From Ctenosaura bakeri (taxonomy: Eukaryota > Chordata > Lepidosauria > Squamata > Iguanidae): 64,000 nucleotides of DNA. The notes below the pieces were generated by a model. The model saw only the letters and a list, made by a program, of their open reading frames with translations, was not told where the DNA came from and did no database searches. A program made the position numbers and the translations under genes. Positions 56,534-64,000 of the stretch are shown piece by piece; within the stretch, counting starts at the first letter, position 1; the number at the start of each line of letters is the position of its first letter. The stretch is from contig CAOLHI010002559.1 of the NCBI GenBank assembly GCA_948474755.1, forward strand, positions 124,001 through 188,000, given 5' to 3'.

Positions 56534-56999
56534 TAAGGCCCTTTCCGCACGGTGTAGTCATTACATAGCTGCGACAGCTTGAGGAGATGTGCATCCGCAC
56601 GACGCCATCGTTATTAAGTGGACGTGAAGTTGCTGGCGCACCTTTGCATATCGCTAAAGCCTTGAGCAAAGGAAAAATGCATTTTTTACTCCCTCAGACC
56701 ACTTCTACTACGTTTCAGCAACTATATGCCGAACCGTTGAAGTGCTTTCTTGCAGGAATGGGCAGATTGAGGGCGTTCCCGGCTTGTCCTTCCATCCCTT
56801 CCCATCCTGATTTGTCCCTGCCCACCAAAGCAGAGGTTGTTGACATTTTTCCTCCATGTGAGAAATGATGGAGGAGAAGAAAAGCGGGGAGAAAGTGGCA
56901 GGTAGGTTTTTTCTAATAAATCAATCCTTGCGGAACTTAGGAACCCTCTTCTTACTGGGCTAATTTTTAGTGGGGGATAGGCTGGGGGATGGTCACTTC

Positions 57000-57775
57000 A
57001 GGCATTCTGGCTGCTCACACGGATGTTGGGAGTTTCAGCCCTTCCCCAAGTAAACATTTGCAAGTCTCATGGGAGCTGCGCTCGCTCATAACCCCCCCAA
57101 ACATGCCGCTCCCCTCCTCTCCCCTCACCCACTCATACCCCACCTGGAAACCGTCTAACATGACCCACTGCTAAAAGGACCATCCCGTAATGCGCTCTGC
57201 CAGCCTTATGGGACCTACAGTCACTCAAATCTCTCCTCAAAAACATCCACCACCCTCCCTTGGCCATCAGAACCCCCCCCCAATGCTGCTAAATATGACC
57301 TGCTGCAAAAAGGACCACCTCGCTATGCATTCTGCCAGTCTCATGGAACTTGCAGTTGCTCAATCCCCCCAAAAAAACATCCACTAACCTCCCCTCACCC
57401 ACCCATGCCTCCCTGGAAACTGCCCAACATGCCCCATTGCAGAAAGTCCATCCCAATATGTGCTCTGCCAGCCTCATGGGACCTACAGTCCCTCAAAAAC
57501 ATCCCCCAAACTTCAGCTAACCTCCCCTGGCCCCCACATTTCCGCACTGGAAACTGCCCATCTTTCCCTGCTTCACAAAGCTCCCCCCCACTATGCACTC
57601 TGCAAGCCTCATGGGACATGTAGTCACTCCAATCTCCCTCAAAACCTCCACTGATCTCCCCTCACCCACCCCTCTCCCCCTTACAGATCAGCCAAGATGC
57701 CCCTCCACATGAAGGCCCTCCCTGCTATGCACTCTGCAAGCTTCATGGGACCTGCAGTCACTTCAAAATGAAAAT
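57000..57775. repeat. 135-bp minisatellite, about six copies
   Basis: The anchor CTCATGGGA or close variants recurs at 57066, 57205, 57340, 57473, 57608 and 57742 (spacings 139, 135, 133, 135, 134). Each is preceded by CTCTGCCAGC or CTCTGCAAGC and followed by C/A-rich sequence. A degenerate seventh anchor is near 57979. Confidence 0.88.
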
Positions 57776-58347
57776 TATTTGTGTCTTTTCCATCTTTTTA
57801 GGTACTTGGCTGCACCTCCTTCTGCCTGACTGGAGACTTCATGGATTTTACAGTGTACTCTGAAGGCATCTCCCCCAACAACAGAAAGCATCACGTATAC
57901 TGCAGTTGAGCAGGCTATCCATCTGGCACACAGACGTGATGGGAGCCACAGGCCTTCCTACCTCAGGAAACACTCTATGAGCCTAATGGGAACTGCAGTC
58001 GCTCCTGCAGTCCCTGGCACAACTGAAAACTGTTCAGTTTGACTTCAGACCATATCTACTCAAGATGTTAGTGGTCCAAAATTAAAAATTTAAAGCCATC
58101 ATGACAGTTGGCTAATACATGTAATGCTTAGGGTTATTCATGTTCTCCTTTTATATCCTTTGCTAATAAATGTTGCTGTTTGTTGTCTCCCAATAAAAGC
58201 TGATGTTTACCCTCTCCCCATGGCTTCTTCTCCCTTTCAGTAGAGGGAGTGGGCCAGCTGATGGGCATTTCTTATGTAGCAGCAAAGGTACTGCACAAAC
58301 ACGTTTACTGTGAAAAAAACAACACCTTTATTAGCCGTTAACATCAT

Positions 58348-58636
58348 GCTGGCAACAGTAGCCATGCCAGGGCAGACATCCTCCACTCCCCAGGCACCCA
58401 TAGACTGCCCTCCCCTTGTACTTAGCCCTCCCACGTGGCCCTGAGATGCCCCCAGAGCGGGCAGGGCAGCCAGCTCAAGTCCTCAGAGGGCACTGTGGGG
58501 GAACTGGAGATCCCACCCTGATGCCCAGGAAGTGTTTTAAAAGCCCAGGGGTGAGCTCTGTAGAGCCCATGGTGCTGGCGACAGTAGCGATCCCATGGGC
58601 AGACATCCTTCACTCCCCAGGCACCCACAGACAGCA
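58348..58636. repeat. Direct repeat of about 66 bp
   Basis: ATGCTGGCAACAGTAGCCAT with GGCAGACATCCTCCACTCCC (58348-58413) recurs as GTGCTGGCGACAGTAGCGAT with GGCAGACATCCTTCACTCCC (58570-58636), ~222 bases apart. Confidence 0.8.
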
Positions 58637-58948
58637 AAATGCTGCCCTGCTGTTGTATTTCAAATGAGGCCGGAAGTTCCATGACATTGTTTCTACATAG
58701 AGATGTTCCCATGCAGAAATGTTGTCTGGTAAAGTTAAAAAAAATTGAAGCATCCAATCAAAGGTGCAGGGGGCGAGGTAAAGGCAAAGCAGGGGAATGG
58801 TCATCGACACTGTAGTACAGAAGGTGAAAGTGATCTTCGCCTCCTCAAGCAGAGGAGAATGCGGAACATAGCATCACAGAAACGCAGTCATAAACTACGT
58901 GCTTGCGACGCCACAAGGTGTTTCTGCTGTCTTGTGTAGAAAGGGTAA

Positions 58949-59639
58949 CTCTACACAGGTCCATAGCTCATAGTAGGATGAGCTGATATATGCCAGATAG
59001 GAGGAGAAGAAATGTTTGCTTTCTTATGTGAAGCTCCAAAATAATTATTGTGTACCATATGCTTTTGGAAGGCTTCCTGCTCCACCAGTGGTTTCATTTA
59101 CATTACAAAAAAGACAGTGGTGTATCATGCAATCCTCCCTCATCTTTGTTAAACAAGCAGTATATATGAAAGGCACCTTTCCTGGCACATGGAATCCTTA
59201 GAGATAACCTGAAGTCTCATGACCCCTTTTGGTCTAAACTCTGATCTTTGTTACCTGAGCAAAAAGCTTTCCTTTGAGTCAAGGGAAGAGACATTTTCAA
59301 GTCAATTCCAAGTTGAAAAACTGGAAATATAGGCTTATTGTGTGGCCTTTGCTTACATTTAAGATTGCAGTCACAGACTTTTGCAGCTCATTTCCCTCAG
59401 ACCTCCCCTCCCCCCATTTTCCCAGCTGTGTCTTTCCATTCACTGGAAGTTCATTGATCCAGCAGTCACCGATTAATGCTGTTTTCAGATCTTTAGCGTT
59501 GCTTGCTCTGCGTTAGATTCACAGCTACCACAGAGAATCTTCAGGTGCGCTGGTATAGGATTGCAGTGTTAACTGTTTCCAGGCTGAGCTGGAATTTGCT
59601 TGAGAAGAATAACAGGATGGGGTCACTTTCCATTCCTTG
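58949..59639. other. No gene seen
   Basis: Unassigned. Frames are up to 80 codons with no motif. Confidence 0.4.
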
Positions 59640-60280
59640 ACAAAAGCTGGCAGTATGGGAGAGTGCCAACAAATACCAGGTGCTGTAGTCTATGGCCCTT
59701 TCCGCATGGGCCTATTAAAACAGTGCAGAGCAACCTCCAACGGAGGTCTTCTGCACCGTGGAGTGGACTGGGGCGGACTACTTTTTGTAGTTCAGCACCT
59801 CAGATTACTCTGGAGTGACCAGAACTGGTCGCGCAGCTTGATTTTTAAAAACCTTTTTAAAGAGGTTTTTAAAAAGTACAGAGCACGCGACCCCATGTCG
59901 CTCTGTCCCTGCGCTCTGGTGCAGATTTGCAGGCGTGCACTAGTGCGTGCCCGCAGATCTGCCAAGGGTGGACTTTCGGCTGGTGAGCTTTTCTGGTTGG
60001 TGGAGAGCCTCCCCCAACCGGAAGCCACCATTTTGGACGCCAGAGCAGTGCGGAGCGACGAGCTCGCACTGCTCCTCGTCCTGATGGACTCGCCCAGACC
60101 CACCAAAAAGCGGGTGAGTAGCAGCAGGGAGCGTTTCCCTCGCCACATGCAGGAAGGGCCTATATTTCAGAGGAAGGAACTGGCAAAACCACCTCTGAGT
60201 ATCACTTCCCTAAGAAACCTCAATGAAATTCATGGGATCACCATAAGTCAACAAGCATCTTGAAAGCACACACATGCACA
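59640..60280 (+). mobile_element. 5S rRNA-derived SINE split by a MITE
   Basis: AATACCAGGTGCTGTAGTCT at 59672-59691 continues after the MITE as TATATTTCAGAGGAAGGAAC, CTGGCAAAACCACCTCTGAG, then CACCATAAGTCAACAAGCAT and CTTGAAAGCACAC. Removing 59694-60160 and one TAT recreates the usual SINE order. The 5' part of the head is truncated. Confidence 0.9.
59694..60160. mobile_element. GGCCC...GGGCC Harbinger-like MITE (family B) in a SINE
   Basis: GGCCCTTTCCGCATGGGCCT at the left and CATGCAGGAAGGGCC at the right, 467 bp, with TAT at 59691-59693 and 60161-60163. A central hairpin near 59838-59877 pairs TTTTTAAAAACC with GGTTTTTAAAAA. Same length as 40046-40512 but inverted. The 208-codon frame crossing it, the longest in the window, arises from its low stop density and is not a gene. 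Confidence 0.95.
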
Positions 60281-60328
60281 AATCTTTCTTCAATATGGGT
60301 GATTTGACAGCCTCTATCTCTGTACCTG

Positions 60329-60590
60329 GAGCATTGCTTGGAAAGTTACCTTTTTAAAGTAAGGTACTTTGTTCCCTTTACTTGTTGAAAACCAACCCAT
60401 TGCTGTAACATGTTCTCATGTTGAAAAAAAGGTAACCTCCTTTTTCTCTACTTGTTACTTTTATACTATTTTCAATTACTTTTGAAAGAGAAAAAAAACT
60501 TAAGATTAACAAGAGAATGGCATAAGATATGAAAATTATTTTCAAAATTCCTCTAAAAATGCCATTAAAGGTAACTTTTTGAAATAACTC
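60329..60590. mobile_element. Possible foldback repeat (AAAGTTACCTTTTT type)
   Basis: TTGGAAAGTTACCTTTTTAA on the left and TAAAGGTAACTTTTTGAAAT on the right are inverted, with unrelated AT-rich sequence between. Weak. Confidence 0.4.
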
Positions 60591-60899
60591 AAAATGATTA
60601 CTCCTTCACCAAGAATGTACCTTCACTGTTAAGGTTTTTTCTGCTTCGGAAATGTTACCAGCTAAAAAAAAAAGCCTAGTTATAAATGTCTGCTTTGTAA
60701 TTCCTCACTTCTGAGACTGAAGGCAGCAAGTTAGCCCAGGGGGCACAGAGCAAATCCCATGGCACCTAGATGTATCCTCCCAAACCTTGCCACTGCTTCT
60801 CAGTATTTGTTACCTGAATAAACTGCCTCAGTCTGCCTATAGAAGGGCTAAACCTTGGCTGTTTGACTAAATATAACAAGAGGTGGTTTTGCCTTCCAC

Positions 60900-61230
60900 T
60901 TCATTTGTCTTGCAGTAAACTCTAGAGCCATAATTTTATTGGTGCAAAGGGCATGCCATTAGCAAACTCCTGCAAACAAAGCCAACCTTGGTAAACATGG
61001 ATTTTAACACTCCTGAATATATTTTCTTGAATGCTTCAGCAACATGAATTGGTGTGAGAATAGCAGTGAATTGGCTTCATCCTGAGGCCAATTTAAATGT
61101 ACAATCAGGTTTGCTGAATAAATGTGTTTGGATAAATTTGAGTCTTTTGTGTATAGACCTTCTTTTATCAAAATGTTGGCATAAACCTTCATGTTGACTA
61201 TTGTAAAACTGTAGATTCTGTGCATTCTAA
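60900..61230. other. Candidate conserved non-coding block
   Basis: AT-rich mixed sequence without repeat signature, for example AACTCCTGCAAACAAAGCCA and ACATGAATTGGTGTGAGAAT. Conservation is untested. Confidence 0.22.
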
Positions 61231-61318
61231 AGCTCGGGAAAGTTACTTTTTTGAAGAACAGAATGCTAGCTGGGACTTCTTGGAGCTACAGTTCAAAAAG
61301 TCACTTTTGTAAGCTTTG
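61231..61318. mobile_element. Foldback MITE, short copy
   Basis: AGCTCGGGAAAGTTACTTTT, TTGAA is mirrored by TTCAAAAAGTCACTTTTGTA, AGCTT. Core: GAATGCTAGCTGGGACTTCT. Confidence 0.68.
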
Positions 61319-63100
61319 TGGTGTATACAACACCTTGTCATCTCTTTCCAGTTATATTGCATTTTGCAGTTTTTAAAAAAAGGTATGTGCATGGTTTAGT
61401 TTTACACACATATTCTCCATTCAGCTCAGTAGATGAATAAACACACAAGAAATCCCCACATTTTTAAATGGTATAATTCTAACCACTCTGCGTAATGATA
61501 ACTTGGATATCATATACTCCATGTTCCAGTTGGTGCACAACCAGAAAGAGGCTTTCAAAACCTAAACACAAAGTGTGCCTATTCATGCACAACATAAATA
61601 ATGTTATTTTCCAAAAGTATGGTCTTTCAAGTCATAGCTGGCTGAAGCTGAGCTGGTGTCACTCTTAAGATGTTCATGAATAAGGCAGTGTGCAAACTTC
61701 ACAAGACAGGTACCTTCTGTGAAGCGTCTGTGTCTCCAACATTAAAGTTCTTTCTGTCTCAGAAATAAAGTTGCCAGTCATGTCACACAGAGCTTACCAT
61801 AGTATGCTCTTATTGCTGATTGAATTTGGAAAGCACGTAAAAAGAAAGCTACAATCTCTCATAGAGTGGTGGTTGCTAAAACAGATGGTTTTATTAAAGC
61901 TAACAGAATTAGTTCCAGTTTTTGCTACTGAAAACTACTTATCTGTGCAATCACTCAGAGTCCTCCCCAAGTGCCTTTTATGGTTTCCACAAGTCTTGTG
62001 CACCCATGCTCTGCAACCCACAACAAAGTAAATGCTTCATCTTATGTAGGGTTACAAACTACAGTGAATGGATTGTTCTACTGCCTCATCTTTCTTCCCC
62101 CTGCCCACCCAACACCACAAGATGTGTACTCAACTACATAGGTTGACACTGTGGCGAAATGTCTCATGTATATTTTATCTCATGCCTTCCCACATTACGG
62201 GATGTGGCCAAAGGCCAGTCAACCACACTTTTACAAGATCATTTGTTTCCAGTGAAAGGCAGAGGGTGATACACAGTGACTGGGCAGACAATTCCCAAGA
62301 CTTTCTGGTGGCTTATCTATGAGGTGACTGAGAGTTCTCCTCCTCCTCCAAGTTTTACTTCCACTTAAAAGAGCAACTTGGCTGCTTGGAACCAAATGCT
62401 ACTTGGAAATGATACCATGTCAGCAGTATTCTTGAGGAAACGATTGGTCCCCTTAGTACAAGGAAATGGTGTTGCTCATAAGCAAACTTTTGAGGTTTTT
62501 GAATATTACCAAGTGACTCACTATGGGGATTATAATGTTTGCAGTCAAGAGTTCTCAATGCTCCATGTCAAATATCAGGTGAATTTTACAATTACTTCTC
62601 TGACCTTGATTTTAATCTGAGCCAGATTAGAATTAATTTCTCACACACCATCATTGATCCCTTAACTCAGAAGGGGGCAACTTGAAGATTTTGGGCAGTC
62701 TAGTATTCTACCCCTGAGAATCTCCACGGGTTGCATGTACAGTTAAAAATGCAGAAGAAGGCGGGGGGGGGATGACCATTTTCTGACCTTAAATTGAGTC
62801 CTTTTTAGTAGCTTCTCTTGGAAGGTTCCAAGTGATGCAATTCAGTATTTATGGCAGAAAGGGCATGGGGGGTGGTCAGGTGAGACATTGTTCTAATGAG
62901 CAGCTGGAGATATTTTGTGCACTAGGAAAATTAAATGTGCAAGAGGAAATAGGTTTTGGTGCAGTTGGCAATATGGACTTTAATTAAGAATAAGGTTATT
63001 TCACAAAACACGGAAATGAGAAAAAGATGAAGAAATAGAAAGTGCAAACGGCTACTTTCTGGCTTTCAGTCTTCATAATGTTATATAAATAGAATATCAT
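61319..63100. other. No gene seen
   Basis: Unassigned. Frames up to 86 codons at 61771-62620 overlap in different phases and show no motif. A poly-G run lies at 62763-62771. Confidence 0.4.
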
Positions 63101-63163
63101 TGGGGCCAGCTACCAAACTGCATCTGCCCTGGAGGATACATACATGAAGATACGTCTACCTAC

Positions 63164-63297
63164 TTTGGATACAATTGTGTTGCTGCAGGCATTGCCAGCC
63201 ACATCCAGCACTCTGTTTGCATCATGGTTGCATGGTTCACTGACACCTAGAAAGCACTGCTTGTCATGACCTGATTTTGTAACAACTTTCACATTCT
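63164..63297 (-). other. Weak candidate exon
   Basis: On the minus strand a pyrimidine-rich CTCCTGTTTTTTTCCAAG precedes an open frame of about 44 codons (residues such as SGHDKQCFLGVSEPCNHDAN) that ends at a GTAGGT donor-like site at 63163. The frame stays open to ~63110. Cysteine- and charge-mixed composition is coding-like, but I do not recognise a protein, and a stop-free stretch of this size is common by chance. No partner exon was seen. Confidence 0.15.
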
Positions 63298-63300
63298 CTT

Positions 63301-64000
63301 GGAAAAAAACAGGAGTGTTTACATGATCAAATATTTACATGATCAATCCTAACTCTGCTTGAATCTTATTATTTATAATAAAAGTTATAAAAATATAAAA
63401 GCATTTTCATTGTTGCTGCTGCTAGTTATCTGTATTGTGCCTGAAATGGGAAAAATTTCAATAAAATATAAACTGAATAATACATGTTTTACCTTATCTT
63501 CAGCAGCAGCCTTCTGTAGCTGGGCTGTTTTTGTTTTCTGTTTTAAAGGGTCTGTATATTCAGTTTCATCTCCTAGAAAGAAATTGGAGAGAAGAGGAGG
63601 ACTGTGTACTCTTAGTTTACTGCTCTAATATTAAATCTTGTTTTACAGGCATGATCTAATATGTCATTGGCCAGCCAGGAAGCCTTCAGAATACATTTGT
63701 CACTGGATCAAAATCAAATATGTACTCTGGCTGTTAAGTGAGGTCTTCTTGGACTAAATGACTGTGCCATTTTAGACTGTCCTGCAAGATTAATGATGAC
63801 ACCAGTTGACCAATTTTCACCCTTGGGGCAGTAATATAAAGATGTGCTTTTTCTCTGCACCTGATGTTGCCCATGTAAGTGCGTCATTCTTCAATTGAGA
63901 AAGGCTGTTGATGTAATTTACCTTTTTAAAAAAATGATAGGCATATACTTAACTGGAGTTTTGTTGGATAGTTAATCTTCTAATCACACAGATGATTTTG
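63301..64000. other. No gene seen
   Basis: Unassigned AT-rich sequence to the window end. Confidence 0.4.

Larger units (their letters stand above)
56537..58945. mobile_element. 2.4-kb element with Harbinger-like ends
   Basis: GGCCCTTTCCGCAC at the left and GTGTAGAAAGGG at the right (10 of 12 inverted matches), with TAA at 56534-56536 and 58946-58948. The right end lacks the terminal CC. Inside are a 135-bp minisatellite, AATAAA signals on the plus strand (58164-58169 and 58192-58197) and on the minus strand (near 58330), i.e. convergent as in two-gene Harbingers. I recognise no transposase or Myb-like protein. It may be a large non-autonomous element, or two unrelated ends that happen to look alike. 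Confidence 0.55.

Noticed and set aside
57000..57775. CRISPR array
   Set aside because: The period is 135 bp with diverged whole units, not short identical repeats with unique spacers, and the genome is eukaryotic.
59637..60263. 208-codon open frame, the longest in the window
   Set aside because: It spans the MITE 59694-60160 from SINE to SINE; overlapping frames on the other strand are equally open, and residues repeat the MITE, not a protein family.

Overview
This window looks like non-coding nuclear DNA of a squamate reptile (lizard or snake). I find no bacterial or viral gene organisation, no CRISPR array and no convincing host protein-coding gene. All open frames are short and most run through repeats. 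The assignment to squamates rests on the repeat combination: BovB (RTE) LINE tail, Sauria-type tRNA SINEs, a 5S-rRNA-derived SINE with a BovB-like tail, CR1/L2-type LINE 3' ends, and many short DNA transposons with GGCCC...GGGCC termini. I recognised these families by eye and from memory, without a database search.

Layout. 0-8 kb: a 5S-type SINE, a CR1 end, a Sauria SINE and a 60-bp duplication with a perfect 26-bp palindrome, otherwise unique AT-rich DNA. 8-12.4 kb: LINE 3' end, a Tigger-like MITE with TA target duplication, a foldback MITE and microsatellites. 12.57-16.9 kb: the most complex element, a degenerate minus-strand tyrosine-recombinase retrotransposon (Ngaro/DIRS type). It reads in order reverse transcriptase, RNase H, tyrosine recombinase, SGNH-type hydrolase, and carries a later MITE insertion. 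17-34 kb: hAT MITEs with 8-bp duplications, GGCCC MITEs, LINE ends and a BovB end. 34-36 kb: a probable solo LTR split by a MITE. 36.8-45.4 kb: SINEs, foldback elements and MITEs. 50-50.7 kb: a second LTR-like unit sharing its 3' terminus with the first. 52-61 kb: GGCCC MITEs, SINEs and a 2.4-kb element with Harbinger-like ends holding a 135-bp minisatellite. 61.3-64 kb: unique sequence with one weak candidate exon.

How the parts relate. Several nested insertions leave the empty site readable: a MITE inside a 5S SINE (TAT duplication), two inside CR1 copies (TCT, TTA) and one inside the LTR (TGA). These fix a 3-bp target duplication and give a relative insertion order. Two GGCCC families carry internal hairpins whose two arms differ from copy to copy yet still pair within each copy. 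That concerted change of arms is the most unusual pattern I saw. Between repeats lie blocks without repeat or coding signature (about 6.9-7.2, 9.4-9.7, 37.6-38.4, 42.8-43.2, 53.7-54.1 and 54.5-54.7 kb). They could be conserved regulatory DNA, but only an alignment can show that.
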